DNA of 64,000 nucleotides, from contig CALSFV010000496.1 in NCBI GenBank assembly GCA_943737045.1, positions 23,365 to 87,364 on the forward strand, in the 5' to 3' direction. The translations under genes were made by a program, and so were the position numbers. The notes under the pieces were generated by a model. The model was not told the origin of the DNA and searched no databases. It saw only the letters and a program-made list of their open reading frames with translations. This stretch comes from Parapristionchus giblindavisi. Taxonomy: Eukaryota; Nematoda; Chromadorea; Rhabditida; Diplogasteridae. Below are positions 30,530-52,339 of this stretch, in pieces. Within the stretch, counting starts at the first letter, position 1; every line of letters starts with the position of its first letter.

Positions 30530-32271
30530 TCTTCACATGCACTACGTAATATTTACGCAATATTACTTTTATCGATTGATCTCTTTGAAACGACTAAACA
30601 AGAAATAGTCCACAATTTGTAGTCTGGTACATAATTGTCTGGGAAATGATGCATACCTTATCAATCGTTATCAATGTTGTGTGAGCAATCAAACTAAAGT
30701 CGGGGTATCTGTATCGTGGTATCTGTCTTACCTGACTTCTCTTTACGGGTTTGGTCGAGACCATACGAATGGTTGTACGACCGCATCTCACAATCGAGAA
30801 AATGCCATAAAATGAATATTTATATCTTAATTTAATTATAAATTTGATTCTACTTTAGTAAACATTACATAGATGTGATAACATTTGGAATTGAAAATAA
30901 ATAAAAGTGGTAGGAAGGGTAGGAATCAAATTAAAGTTACTCTCCGAAAATGGTTCCAATATTTGCTTTCAACGTGATTCTTATAAAATGCAACCCTTTC
31001 TAGTCTGTGGTTTGTAGATAGTGAGAGTGGATCACTTGTTTGATTTGGTGTACCGATCTATACACAAAAACTGTTCCGTTGATCTAAATAAAACGACGGT
31101 TCTAGAAATAAAGTACAACCGCAAATTCAATTTCTATTGACCATATGCACTTTCATGAAAAAATTAATCCAAACACTGGCATAGTATATGAATAAGAGAA
31201 TTAGTTATACCCCATAATCTCGAGTATGGTCATTGAACTGTGATGATTAATGCGAACATTTATAAGTTAGCGACTAGGATATTCAATGACCGATTCAAAA
31301 AGTTAGAGTGTGCACCCGCCGACGCCTAGGTCTTGTGGTAACCACGTATTCGATAACCGCACGCTCCTTTTTTTCCCGAAAATTTCAATTTCAGCTTTAC
31401 AAATAGCGCATGGTATAATAGCTTTTGCCATCCTTCTGTCTTCACAGTTTGTTGGCGAAAATATTCGCAATACTTTATCTTTAACATTTGAGCTCATCCC
31501 AAAGATCAACGAGTAATAAGGACCGGTTATTTCACACTAAGTCCCATCATTTCTGGTTTGTTGTTGTTGTGGGGAAAACACTTGAATTTGTCTCCCGATC
31601 ATTGGAGTTGTTGCAGAATAAACAAGTTATGTGAGTAAATAAATTACTCTATCAATCATTATCGCTCCCTTTCTTTAACTTCATGCTCTCTATCTCTCTC
31701 CCTATCTCGATCTCTCTATTTCCACGCCCTCCCATCTCTCACCAACCTCTCTCCTTCTATCTTTCTTCTCTATCTATCACTCTCTCTCTCTATCTCTTAC
31801 TCTCCTTTTCCACGTACTCATCGCTAATCTACCCTTTCTAGTCTCTAGTCTATAGTGTCTAGTATCTTCCTTGTACCTTCAGATGTATATAACCATCGGT
31901 GTGGCCACGCTCAACACACGTTCGGTTCAACTTCCTTCTCGAGCATCACCCGATATCAAACTCTAGCAATTAGCTCCTCTCTTCATTTCAATTCTACCCC
32001 TCTTCATTTGTGTTCCGATTTCGATTGAGATAAACACTTTCCCGTGGTCTCTTCCGCAATCATCTATCGCCCCCTTAAAGGGCGCTGATCCTACGTGCTA
32101 TATGTTGATCATTGACATGTGCCACACTACCTTTACCCTACTCCCAGTTCTTATAACAGTGATCTAAACTCTTCGCTCTGAGTCTATTCGTTCTAGAAAC
32201 ACTCGTTCACTTACTTCGTTCAAAAGAGAATTATACCAGAATACAGTTTCCCATATTTTCAGATCTTAAGT
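30530..32271. other. Intergenic region and GST cluster 5' flank
   Basis: Frames on both strands overlap at 31303-31516 without a coding signature. 31660-31870 is CT-rich. The GST upstream module (AGTCTATAGTGTCTAG, then ATGTATATAACC) is at about 31850-31900, about 400 bp before the first GST start. Confidence 0.45.
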
Positions 32272-34728
<2,457 letters not shown>

Positions 34729-35550
34729 ATGAATAACGAACTATATCATTCCATCAATATATGTATTGTATTCATTCGTGTAGATCTCGATTGTGATAAA
34801 GAATATTTTATGGCAATTATGCACTGTTCTCAATCTAAAAGAGACTTCATAATGAAGTAGAGGAACAAGAACATGCGCTCGAATATTCCAATACCGTCAG
34901 ATGATTTGAAAATTTCCCCATAAATATACGATATTAGGTTATCATGGTCGAGATAGTTCATTCACTTGAATTTTATCCATGTGAAGATCAATGTTCACTC
35001 GAAAATATACGCACAACAATAATACCAACGTGTGTTGCAAATGAGTAAACATGCGCACATTCGGAACCTCTGTACATCTTTCTTCGTCTCTACCCTTGAA
35101 GAGTCTAGTCTATTGTTTCTACCTTGTGCCCGTCAGTGTAAATAACCATTAACTTTCTTTCAATTTTCCTTCATTCGCCTTTGGAAAACACTTGGTCTTC
35201 ACTTTCGCGTTTTTTTTGTCTATTTAAAAATGTAGTCCACTCTAATTCCTACTTTCCAAAAACCTAATAAAGACGTTCTTCATCTCAACAACTCTTAACT
35301 TCCCTTTCAATTCAGTGTTCTAAATCCTCATCTCTAAATTTTCCTATTTTGTGCAAATTTTTTATATAAGAGTATCCGTTTGCTACCCTGTCCTTTTCAC
35401 TGCAGTATGTAGACAAATCTATTAGGTAGTGACCAGAGCGGAGATGTGCAATGTAACTCCTGTATGCGTTGTTACATTTGCCTAACATGCATCCGCCGTA
35501 AGGCAAATGAATATAACACCGCATGAAACTTGAATTTAGAGATAATCGGA
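34729..35550. other. GST1-GST2 spacer
   Basis: Holds the GST1 3' UTR and the GST2 upstream region. A block ACGTGTGTTGCAAATGAG near 35030 and the module TCTATTGTTTCTACCTTGTG near 35107 recur before the other GST genes. No other gene. Confidence 0.5.
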
Positions 35551-36933
35551 ATGCCAACCTATAAGCTCATCTACTTTCCCATCCGTGGACGTGGTGAGGT
35601 AAACTATACTATTATCCGAGCGCTCATTTACAATTTGGGAATCGAAAAAAAAGAAATTTGGGAATTGGGAATACAATACGTAGGAAAACTTCTATAAATC
35701 GATAAATACAGAAAGTTTTGGTTCATGTAGGTTGCTCGACAGCTTCTTCATCTCTCTGGACAGCCTTTCGAGGATAGCAGAATACCCATGGACAAATGGC
35801 CCGAATACAAGCCAAGTGAGAATTGTTTTCAATACTAGTCAGGAATATTTCTTTGATTGTGATGCATCAACGTTCTCTGATTTCCCTAAAGCTTCTTTCT
35901 ATTCAGAGACTCCATTCGGTCAGATGCCCGTGTTAGAAGTCGATGGAAAGCCTCTACCTCAGAGCTTTGCCATTGCTCGTTATCTCGCCAAGGAATTTGG
36001 TAAGAGATTTATTCGAAATTCATTAAATGCTACACAAAATAGAGATTGAAACGAGACGAAATTAGTGAACTAGATAACTAACTATGGACGTTAGAGATAC
36101 AAACATATATTCGAAGCTCGAGCAGTTGCAATGTCTTCGATATCGAACTATTACAGGATGAAAGTTTATTTAAATGGACGCTATGATATGATATGATAAG
36201 CATAACAAAATTTAGGTTATGCCGGCAAGACCGATTTTGACGCCGCTTGGGTTGATGCTCTTGCAGATCAATTCAAGGACTACTTCAACGAAATTAGACC
36301 CTTCCTAATGGTGAACGACGGATACGCCGAGGGAGATAAGGTTAGATAAAACTTTTTAAGGGGCGGTGTAATGAGAGCACAATCTAATTTCATTAAAAAA
36401 AAAGAAAACACTAGCTATGACTTTTGTTACCAGCAACTTACTGAGATGTTTGCAGGCCAAGCTCCAGAAGGATGTTGGAGAACCCGCTCGCGACAAATTC
36501 TACGCTATTCTCGAGAAGAAGGCCAAGGTTAAACTAGCTCTAAAACTTACTGTGACGCCGATCCGATTTTATATCAATCAAAATATTGATCAGTAAAGTA
36601 ACCTGATGTGATTGGAATACAGTATTGATACTACTTGATTATCGATTACCATTAACGATTGTTTTCAGGAAAATGGCAGCAATGGTTTCTTAGTGGGAAA
36701 CTCCCTGACCTGGGTCGATCTCCTGATCGCTGATCATATGGATATTCTAGAGGGATACGACCCCGGTTTCCTCGATGCGTTCCCAACCGTAAGTGGACCT
36801 TATAGCGTATTGTATGCAGTTACTTCTTTGGAATTAAGTAAGTATGATTCAGCTTCTTGCCAACAAGACCAAGGTGCGATCGTGTCCCAAGCTGAAGGAG
36901 TGGCTCGATATGAGACCCGTTTCGAAGCACTAA
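35551..36933 (+). CDS. Sigma-class glutathione S-transferase 2
   Basis: Exons 35551-35598, 35731-35815, 35907-35999, 36216-36340, 36456-36527, 36669-36788, 36853-36933; 207 aa. Active-site set intact: Tyr8 ([12 protein letters not shown]), Trp39, Lys43, Gln50-Met51-Pro52 and Gln63-Ser64 in [16 protein letters not shown]. Differences from paralogues lie mostly in the C-terminal domain: [37 protein letters not shown] and the last residues LDMRPVSKH (paralogues DKRPVTKF/Y). Splice sites are all canonical, and exon lengths equal those of GST1 (48, 85, 93, 125, 72, 120, 81). Confidence 0.93.
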
Positions 36934-38175
36934 ATGAACAACATATTCGTCTTGATTTTTGATGAATGACGTTTTATGACAAGAATATTTACTGTTATCA
37001 ACTTAAAATCTACCACCATACAGTATTCTCTCTGTGAGAAATTTAAAAAAAAAGTATTCTCAAATGAACACAACTCAAGTTTCCGAAGTGACCATTATTT
37101 CTCTCTTTTATAATGTAATTTCATGAGAGGTATACTAATCATCTGAATCGATGGTTCTGTGGGTTATGTATATGTAGAGGACACTAGTTAGTGATACGCA
37201 TTAGTACAGAGAGCTACGTCGAGACCGCAGCGAGAAACATAACTGTAAACACGGCACTATCAATTTTAAAGGAACTTATGTTACAACCTAATATATTCTA
37301 TTTTGGTTCGTATTTTGTTCCAATTTCAAGGGTGATAAACAATTGGCAGCGAACTCTCGTTTCTTTTTGCTATAATCACCAAATATTTTTAGGATGATAT
37401 GTAGGTTGTATATTTTCGAGATATTAGATTTATGTACCTGCATTATCTCCATTTTGAAGATCAGTGTTCACTCGAAAATATGTGCACAACAATTATATCA
37501 ACGTGTGTTGCACATGAGTGTAAACATGTGCACATTCGGAACCTCTCTTTCTCTATCTCTTTCTTCGTCTCTGAAGATTCTATTCTGTAGTTTCTACCTT
37601 GTGCCCGTCAGTGTAAACAACCACCAACGTTCTTTCAATTCTCCCTCATTCGCCTTTGGAAAACACTCGTGTTCATTTTGCCATTCGTTTTGTTTTTATA
37701 TAAAAACGCACCCTAATTCATACTTTTCCAGAAACTAATGAAGATACTCTTACCATCTCTTAATCTCCTTCTAATTTTTTTTTGTTTTTTACCTAATCTC
37801 CAAATTTTCTAAATCTCTAAATTTTCTATAAATATCTGTCTATGTTTTTTTCTGTTTCATCCCCTCTTAATCTATAATATGTATTTTTTTTAAATCTGAA
37901 GTTTATAGACAAATGTATTGAATAGTTTTTAAGTGGTGTTACATTTGCTTTGCGTGCGGTCGCCGTAACTATGGAGATGTCCACGTAAAATTTATAGGGT
38001 CTAAATTTGGAACGACATTTTGGCAAAAATGTTATAATTATAGCATTTGCGTTCCATTTACGCAAAAAAAAACTTTTAAATTATATTCTGCAGAGCTTAA
38101 TTGGATGTTTCTGTCGTTACGTTTGAGCCAAATGTACAAAACACCGCATTAAATTGATATTTTCAGATAATCGGA
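36934..38175. other. GST2-GST3 spacer
   Basis: Contains the shared GST upstream module near 37565-37620 (TAGTTTCTACCTTGTGCCCG) and the GTGTTGCACATGAG block near 37505. The frames here (for example 37394-37738) follow this non-coding duplication and are not genes. Confidence 0.5.
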
Positions 38176-39747
38176 ATGCCAACCTACAAGCTCACATACT
38201 TCCCTGCTCGTGGACGTGGTGAGGTAAACTATATTTTTGCCCGTTTACGTTTTTCGAGTCGCTCTGTCAACTGAACTATATAATATGGAAGAAAACCCAT
38301 TATCCCGTAAATATGTAGAGCAATGATTCTGGTTCATGTAGGTTGCTCGTCAGCTCCTTCATCTCTCTGGACAGCCTTTCGAGGATAACAGAATCCCAAT
38401 GGACAAATGGCCCGAATACAAGCCAAGTGAGAGAGTTTGAAATTCATTAATGAGGGGCCTTACAATAAAAATGTAAGCTAATATCAAACTATAACAATGG
38501 GCTTCTGCAAAACTTTTAACTCCAATATCTTTTCATACTTTGTCCAGAGCTCCGACGAGCTTGCGTAGTTCATTTCAGTAAGTGATGTATATTCAGAGAC
38601 TCCCTTCGGTCAGATGCCAGTGTTAGAAGTCGACGGAAAGCCTCTTCCTCAGAGCTTCGCCATTGTTCGTTATCTCGCCAAAGAATTCGGTGAGAGGTTT
38701 ATCCGAAATAAAAAAAAAACAAACGCTACACAGATTAGAGATGGAATTGTGAAAGTGGCAATGTACATGTTGTTAGCCGCAATGTTTCACTTGAAAGTGA
38801 CACTCTTATCCTTCTTATTGTCATGTTTTCCATGTTCACTGCACATTCACTGCCTCGAAGAATTAGTTCACCAATTGATATCAGACTATTTCTGGATGAT
38901 AAAATATTTATTTGCACAGTGATACAAAAATATACGATACAAAAATATTCAGGTTACGCCGGCAAGACAGATTTCGAAGCCGCGTGGGTTGACGCTCTTG
39001 GAGATCAATTCAAGGATTATTTCAACGAAATTAGACCCTTCCTCATCGTTCACTATGGATTCGCCGAGGGAGATAAGGTTCGAAAAAAAAATTAAAGGAA
39101 TCAATATGCAGAGTCGAAGCCAATTTGACTTTAAAACAAGTAAAAGGCAGACTATTTTCGAGAGCACTGATTACCAGCTAACTTGGCGATTTGCAGGCGA
39201 AGCTGCAGAAGGAAGTTGGAGAGCCCGCTCGCGACAAATTCTACGGTATTCTCGAGAAGAAGGCCAAGGTTAGACTTACTCCAAAGCTTACCGTATTATT
39301 CATTCTGTTGATCATAGTAAAGTAACCTAAAGTGTGATTGACAAAAGTAAAATACTCTGTAATCACACACTACATAAACATTTTTTTAGATGAAAGCCTT
39401 GGATAATCGGAGTATTATTTAGACATACCGTAGTCCCTTAATATCGATTGATTTCAGGAGAACGGCAGCAATGGTTTCTTAGTTGGAAACTCCCTGACCT
39501 GGATTGATCTCGTGATTGCTGATCATATTGACGTTGTGGAGGGTTTCATCCCCGGATTCCTAAATGCGTACCCCACTGTAAGTCTGCCTTAATGGCCTTT
39601 GATGTATCCGTAAGTATCCATGACTCTCTCTATTTCGTACTAACAAAACGTCGTTCATTATTTCAGCTTCTGGCCAACAAGGAAAAGGTGCAATCGTCCC
39701 CTAATTTGAAGGAATGGCTCGAGAAGAGACCTGTAACAAAGTTCTAA
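38176..39747 (+). CDS. Sigma-class glutathione S-transferase 3
   Basis: Exons 38176-38223, 38342-38426, 38597-38689, 38953-39077, 39197-39268, 39458-39577, 39667-39747; 207 aa. Tyr8 ([12 protein letters not shown]), Trp39, Lys43, [11 protein letters not shown] and [16 protein letters not shown] (Val68 where the others have Ala) are present. The C-terminal helices include [20 protein letters not shown] and [20 protein letters not shown], ending [13 protein letters not shown]. Exon sizes are identical to the paralogues. All residues expected for glutathione binding are in place. Confidence 0.93.
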
Positions 39748-40337
39748 ATGAACAATAAGCTACCTCATTCCGTTAATATACGTACTATATTCGTGTTTAT
39801 CTCGAATGTGATCAAACATTTTGTATAGTATTCTTAAATTCACATCCTGAACCAATTTTACTATCCTCATTAGCAATACTTTCTGTCAGACAACGAAAGC
39901 GAGAGAGAGAGTGTGACAAGAGCGGCGAGTTTCAAATTAGTTTTTCTTTAACAATCAACAACAGATTTAATTGTTCGGTGATCAAGTAACATTTTTCATA
40001 GTCGACAACACGTTGTTTCTATCTATATTATATCCACAATAATGATAAATATTATTCATGTTGTCTTTGATATCTTAAATCAGGTTATTCTCCGTCATAG
40101 TCTACCTATTAACAAGTCCATCATTTATGAACAATGTTTCCAATCAACAAAAGATAAAAATAAGATAGCAAACAATGATAAATAACGATAGAAGCGTTAA
40201 TCCTCCAAAGACTCTATAGTTTCTACATTGTACCTTCAAGTGTACATAAGCAACCTTTGCTCTCTATAGCTCGACGCCCGCCTATTTAACATCGTTCAAC
40301 CTCTCATACTTAGTCCAGCTTTCGTCAATGCCCCCCA

Positions 40338-40404
<67 letters not shown>

Positions 40405-41090
40405 CTTTCGATTTTGCCAAGCATTTTGTTCCAATTTCAAAGATGTCAAGGGGGTAAACAATAGTCAGCGAACTCTTTCGTTACTTTTTACAATAGAACG
40501 AAGAACGTAGATATGTGTTATAGCCTCGCCATTGAGAAAGATTGCCCCCAATCAAACACGAAGTGGATAGGGTAAGAATATGTGTCCAAATGTTTTCAAT
40601 ATTATTAAGTATTTGGATATTTTTCCTTAAGTAATCCATTCAATATTCTCTCCTTGAGAAATGCTGAATATTATATTTTTGCAATCATTAAAAATGTGTA
40701 GTGGGTTGTTTGATTTGTTGAAAAAGCTTTATTTCCTTATCGTTTTATGTTTTCTAATCACCAATACAACTATTCTATTATACAACTATTGGTTATCCTA
40801 GTCGAGATCGTTTATTCCCTTATACTATCTCCATTTGAAAAACATTATTCATTCGAAAATAAGCGTACAATGATCATACCAAAGTGTGGTGCACATGATT
40901 GGACATGTGCACATTTGAAAACTCTTTCTCTACATCTATCTTCCTCTCTCGAAAGGATTATTCTGAATCTATTCAATAGTTTCTACCTTATGCCCGCCAG
41001 CATATATAAACACCTTCTACACAAGCATTTCAAATTTACTCACAATCAGCAACGTGGATTCTTTAAATTAATATTTTATAGATACTCTTA
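39748..41090. other. GST3-GST4 spacer
   Basis: Carries two copies of the GST upstream module (near 40205 and near 40975), a pattern left by duplication in which one copy lost its gene, and an AT dinucleotide run at 40341-40402. No gene is supported. Confidence 0.5.
40341..40402. repeat. (AT)n microsatellite
   Basis: About 31 uninterrupted TA units; the 60-codon ORF across it is an artefact. Confidence 0.95.
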
Positions 41091-45068
<3,978 letters not shown>

Positions 45069-45789
45069 ATGAAGAACAAGCTACCTCATTCCATCAATTT
45101 TTATATGCAACGTATTCATTCGTGTAGATCTCGATTATGATAAATGTTATTTTATGACAAATTAAACGGTTAGAAAATCCGTCAAATATCGTTAAATGCG
45201 TCAAAAAATTGTAAATTCCTCTTGTTTAATTTAAAATCGTCTTTTTACAAGGTTCATCAAGTTAGAGCAACCAAAACGCAAAATGACATCACAGAAAGAA
45301 CTCGAGTAGTATATAATTACTCAAAACCATTAATCTGGATGATTTATTACACTTCAGCACCATTCCGAATGATCTGTCAACTCCGTCAATACTTCAAACG
45401 TCAAATCTCATCCCTGAATCGCTCGCTACTTTTATCAATACTTTTTCCTTTTAACTCGATATTAACTGAAATCTCGCAAAACCTATGATATAGACGTGTC
45501 CGTCTCATGTCTCGTCTCGGGAAGATGGAGCGTTCCCGTATCGCATATGCAACACCACATTACGAATGTTTCTTAACCATCGATGATGATAATTCTCGAT
45601 TATCTCTCGTGTTGCGATGATTAAGTGAGTGTTATGCTCACAAGTGGGTAAACAACGTGTAGTGCACACGTGTTTCTCCATCAGTCTCGATCTGTCCGTG
45701 CCTTTTTCTGCATCTTTGTGTGCATCTCTCTAGTCTGAAGTCTTTATTGAACTCTAACCTTTCCTATATCAATTAAGTGGCATGTTCCC

Positions 45790-48028
45790 TAAGACTCGAT
45801 CATATTCGACCACCCCCGGACACGTGCGCTAGCAATGGGAACTGGGGGTCCATACTTGGGTGTTAGGAGTGTCACCGGCCCTTATTACACAAAACAGGAG
45901 AAATTTCCTGTTTGTGCCCTCAGGCTATTAGAAAAATTAATTTAAGTGCAAAAAAAAAGCGAATCGAATCTCGTGAGTTGCGCGCATCTATCCACCTTAT
46001 CGACTGTCCAGGCGTCTTCCTCTTTCCTTCATACGAACTTCACAAAGAGCATCGGTTTCTGCTCTAATCTTCACAATGTTGTCATCGAATTGAACTGACC
46101 TTCCATCGGCAATTGAGACGTTCATCGTTGTCACGAAGATTTGGAGATCCATTGGAGCACCCTAATGGCGACCCAGCTGACCCTAATCGGCTGAATAAAG
46201 TTGTTCTAATGTAATGTAATGCAAAAACGATTAAAAATCATAATTTCTCAAATTGTTGAGATAAATTCCAAATATCATTTGCGATGCGTCTAGGGTGCAC
46301 AGAGCTTGCTAATTCACTATTAGCATCGAATGTGCGTTGATTCCTAAACCAATTTTTTGACTTAAAATTTTTGTTTTTTCGGACAAATTATCGCTTGTTG
46401 TAGATTGCTGCAAAGATTTCCGACCAGGTATTGTAGCCTAAGCAATTCTGCATTGATTTCACTTAAAACCGGGTTCTTCCCGTTAGACCATCTTGCCGAA
46501 ATTTTCGCTCGAATTTCCGTCATCGATGGTTTTCCCGAACAAATGTATTTTCCAAACGTATTTTCCAAACGATTGGTGCGGAATTGTGATCTACACAAAG
46601 TTTCGAGGTGAGACCTGTCAAATGACACAAGAAGCCCATCACTTGGATTAATTTGAAAATTTCGATTTTCATGACCTGGGGGTCATGGTAGAAAATTTCA
46701 AAATTTCTCAAGTTTGAAATGTTTTCATTTATGTGGCTTATTGCAAACTACTAATGATGTGAATAATATTCAGCCAATGCTCAATGGCTGATCTCTCCTC
46801 TCAACCATTTTTTCGAAAATTTTCTTTCTGATTGCGTGTCAAAAATCATAATTGTGTTTGAATCAGTTTCCAACTTGATTTCTGTAACATTCTGTAATAG
46901 TACTTTACAATGTATATAATCAATATGAAAATTATTTATTTTCGAAAATTCAGAAAATTAAATTTGAGAGCCTACTTTCACGGTAAATTTTTGAAATATT
47001 GCAGTTTGTCGACTCGAATGCTGCGACAATGAGCAAATGATAATGATAATATAAAGTTTCATGATGAGTAAACATAGCAGAACTGAAATCCCGGTATTCG
47101 GTTCACTTTCGAAAAATCGATTTCCATGACCCCGGGGTCATGACAAAAAATATGAATTTTCGAAAATTAACGATTTTCATATTGCTTATGTACATTGCAA
47201 AGTGCTTAGATAGAATGTTACAGAAAGGAAGTTGGAAACTGATTCAAACACAATTCTGATTTTTCGCACGCAATCAGAATGGAAATTTTCAAAAAAAAAT
47301 GGTTGAAAGGATAGATCAGCCATTGAGCATTGGCTGAATATTATTCACATCATTAGTACTTCACAAGAAGCCACAGAAATGAAAACATTTCAAACTTGAG
47401 AAATTTTGAAATTTTCGACCATGACCCCCAGGTCATGAAAATCGAAATTTTCAAATCGATCCAAGTGATGGACGTCTTGTGTCATTTGACTGGTCTCACC
47501 TCGAAACTTTGTGTAGACCACAATTCCGCACCAAACGTTTGGAAAATACGTTTGGAAAATACATTTATTCGGGAAAACCATTGATGAAGAAAATTCGAGC
47601 GAAAATTTCGGCAAGATGGTCTAACGGGAATAACTCGGTTTTAAGTGAAATCAATGCAGAATTGCTTAGGCTACAATACCTGGTCGGAAATCTTTGCAGC
47701 AATCTACAACAAGCGATAATTTGTCCGAAAAAACAAAAAAATTAAGTAAAAAAATTGGTTTAGGAATCAACGCACATTCGATGCTAATAGTGAATTAGAC
47801 GTGCACCCTAGACGCATCGCAAATGATATTTGGAATTTATCTCAACAATTTGAGAAATTATGATTTTTAAACATTTTTGCATTTAAATTAATTTTTCTAA
47901 TGGCCTGAGGGCACAAACAGGAAATTTTTCCTGTTTTGTGTAATAAGGGCCGGTGACACTCCTAACACCCAAGTATGGACCCCCAGTTCCCATTGCTAGC
48001 GCACGTGTCCGGGGGTGGTCGAGTCTTA
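45790..48028. mobile_element. 2.2-kb fold-back element, TA target
   Basis: Inverted ends (TA)AGACTCGA... and ...TCGAGTCT(TA) continue inward as CCACCCCCGGACACGTGCGC and its complement. Long arms run almost to the centre with scattered differences and a 10-bp insertion near the left end. The TA at each end fits a Tc1/mariner-type target. The mirrored ORFs 46362-46628 and 47479-47745 are arm reading, not genes. Confidence 0.7.
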
Positions 48029-48337
48029 ACGATCATCTCTCTTAAACGATTTGAGAGAGATATAGGAGATAGAGAAAATGAAACAATATTTCCAGGTGAA
48101 GCAGACAGAAACATTTGGAACGGATTTTTCTACAACTTTGCTTACCTTATGCGATCAAACGCGTATCTATGAAAAGACACGGGCGTTTCTATATCAAGAG
48201 GGACATTATCTATTGACCAATTTTCCATTTGCACTCTCTGTAATATTTCTTTCTGTTTTATCTAATTTCTTGAATCGTCGATTGAATAGAAGTTATCGAT
48301 TGATAGATAACCATTCACGCATCCTCCTCCATTTCAT

Positions 48338-48415
48338 CTTCTGGCCAACAAGACCAAAATGAAATCGTTCAAAGTTGAAGGATTATTCGTTAAGAGACCC
48401 GTTAGGAAGTACTAA
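48338..48415 (+). pseudogene. GST exon-7 relic
   Basis: CTTCTGGCCAACAAGACCAA and later AAGAGACCCGTTAGGAAGTA, then CTAA, align with exon 7 of the GST genes. The acceptor reads TTTCAT instead of TTTCAG, bases are missing in the middle (frameshift), and no other exons remain nearby. It marks a lost GST copy between GST4 and GST5. Confidence 0.8.
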
Positions 48416-49294
48416 ATGAACAAATAAAGCTAACTCATTAAATCAATATATTTACTGTATTCATGCGTATAAATCTCGATGTTCAGGGCTAGGTGTCAAA
48501 ATGAAATTGATGGATTCGTAAATACGCATATCGTTAAATCCGTCAAATCTTTGCAAATTCCTCTTGCTTAATTTAAAATAGTCTTTTAACATTTTTCTCT
48601 TAACATTTCCTCTCTCTCTAGTCTATAGTGTCTACCTTGTAGACTCCAGTTTATATAAGCCACTTTTGCACTTTTCATCGTTTAAACCCTATTTAACATC
48701 ATGAAACCCCTCGCTCTTACTACCCTTTCCCTCAATTTCCCCATCCTGCTACTCTATATCTTTCTCACACGTTCCAATTTCAAGGGTGATAAACAATTGT
48801 CAGCGAGCTCTTTCGTTTCTTGTTGCAATAATAATAATAATAATATATTTATCTTCTCTATACAGATCAAAAACGAGAAGATAAGTCATGGTATATGAAT
48901 GTACTGATTGAAAACAATAAAGAAGAATAAACTGCAAAGATCAAGGAACGTAGATATTTGTAATAAATTCGCCATTGACAAAGGTTGCCTATTTACACGA
49001 TTGTCCATTATGTTTAAAAAAATTAAAATTGAGCTGATATCTAAGAATTTCAATTCGAAATTGTTAAAATAGTTGCTTTGATGGTGATAATAGCGATCAA
49101 TAAGCTGAATCAGCATAAAATAAATAGCGAACGATAAGTGGAATAACTTTTGCTACCTCTCTGTCACCATAGGTTGTTCACGAAAATATTCGAGGGTCTC
49201 CACCTTTGAAAAAATCATCAGTGGATTTGCCTACTACTCCTATGAAGAAAACAAAAGAAATAATTCGTTTTGACGGTAATTACAGAAAATCGCT

Positions 49295-51105
<1,811 letters not shown>

Positions 51106-52339
51106 GTGCATCATCCACTATTTCCTTCCAATAAATATTGTATGTCCGTCATTCTTCTCATTCTTGTCCGTTTTGAAGTTAGCGAGTGGTCGTCTATTCT
51201 TTCCTCCCTCTCTTTTCTTCCTCGGCAAGTTTCCCTGCCAAGCCGGAATGGTCACCGTGGCAGTGTAGACCAAGAAGATGGCTACCTCCCTACTGGATAC
51301 CGTCCACAGCCTCTAGCAGTAAAAGTAAGCTGATTTGCGCGGTTCAATCGGGTCACAGGAACATCAAGAGCCACCTATCCCGCAAAACAATCATACTTCA
51401 ACGCAACGCACGGACCACCAGCCGGGATGCCATTCACGTCAGAGCTCTCAATTCTTCTCCACAACCCCGAACACCTTCGGGGGGAGATACCCTATTGACC
51501 TCTTGATAAAACGTGTTTAAATCTCAAATCTATAGATCTCCATTGTGATGAAATAAAGTCCTGATTATGTTATTATAGTACAGTCATTATCAAGATTACC
51601 TGACGCTGAAACTGGAGTAGGGAATCTTTTGATAGTGATATAATTTTATCAATCAATTGACAATCGAATGCATTCAGCCCGTGGAGACCAATCCACATGA
51701 AAATTTGCACAGAGATATCAGAATCTTTCTAATCATCTAACAAGGAAACCGCAAAAGTCGGGGACGATCAATGCAAAATTCGTTGACACAGGTCGAAAAG
51801 GACCGCCCAGGAGGTCCCAGAACTGTTTTGAAATGTCCCCATATTTGCTTCCTTGGTACCGAAAATCGATTATGAAAATGAAATTTGGGCGCGAGACCAA
51901 GGGAATAGTGTCAAACACTCAAATAGTTAAAGCGTCAAAGAGTGTCCAAGGGTTCTATATGGCAAAATTTGTACCTACGCACAGAACTCTGATTGAATCT
52001 CTCTTTTTTCCCTATCTCTGTCTCTTTCATTCTCTCTCTGTCTTCCTATACTCTCTCTAAAGAGTCTATAGTTTCTACATTGTGCCCTCCAGTGTACATA
52101 AGCCACCTTTGCTCTCTAACTCTCTAGCTCACCGATAGCCTATTTATTATCATCCGACCTCTCGCTATTACTCTCCTCTCCATCAACCCTACATCCCTCT
52201 CTCACTCTCCCCCTTGAGTTTACCTCATTTTGTTCCAATTGATATTCTGTGCTCCGGCAATACTCTCTCAGTTTTTTAATGGTCGTATTCGAGTTGTAGC
52301 GGAGCTTTATTAAACATATATTTCTTAGAGAAAATCACC
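51106..52339. other. GST5-GST6 spacer
   Basis: The GST5 3' region is followed at 51190-51510 by a GC-richer stretch ending CTTGATAAAACGTG, similar to the LINE 3' ends elsewhere in the cluster. It may be a third LINE tail, but its frames are not convincing. The GST upstream module (TAGTTTCTACATTGTGCCCT) is near 52068. Confidence 0.45.

Larger units (their letters stand above)
45069..49294. other. GST4-GST5 spacer with fold-back element and GST relic
   Basis: 45510-45790 and 48030-48330 correspond to the region upstream of GST8 (61360-62015), now split by the element at 45792-48026. A GST exon-7 relic follows at 48338-48415 and the GST upstream module at about 48615. The frame 48701-48898 has no coding support. 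Confidence 0.55.

Noticed and set aside
31303..31516. Overlapping ORFs on both strands (68 aa each)
   Set aside because: Neither has a recognisable motif, signal peptide or supported splice structure; the plus frame starts at GTG.
35312..35557. 81-aa minus-strand ORF before GST2
   Set aside because: It overlaps the GST2 start and 5' flank, has no motif, and is not kept upstream of the paralogues.
46362..47745. Mirrored ORFs of about 88 aa
   Set aside because: They are the same sequence on the two arms of a fold-back element.
48701..48898. 65-aa ORF with hydrophobic start
   Set aside because: It lies in duplicated GST upstream DNA and runs through an AAT microsatellite; it is not conserved in the other spacers.
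51186..51520. 106-aa and 61-aa ORFs after GST5
   Set aside because: No motif is recognised; the ending resembles a LINE tail but the frame does not match a known LINE domain.
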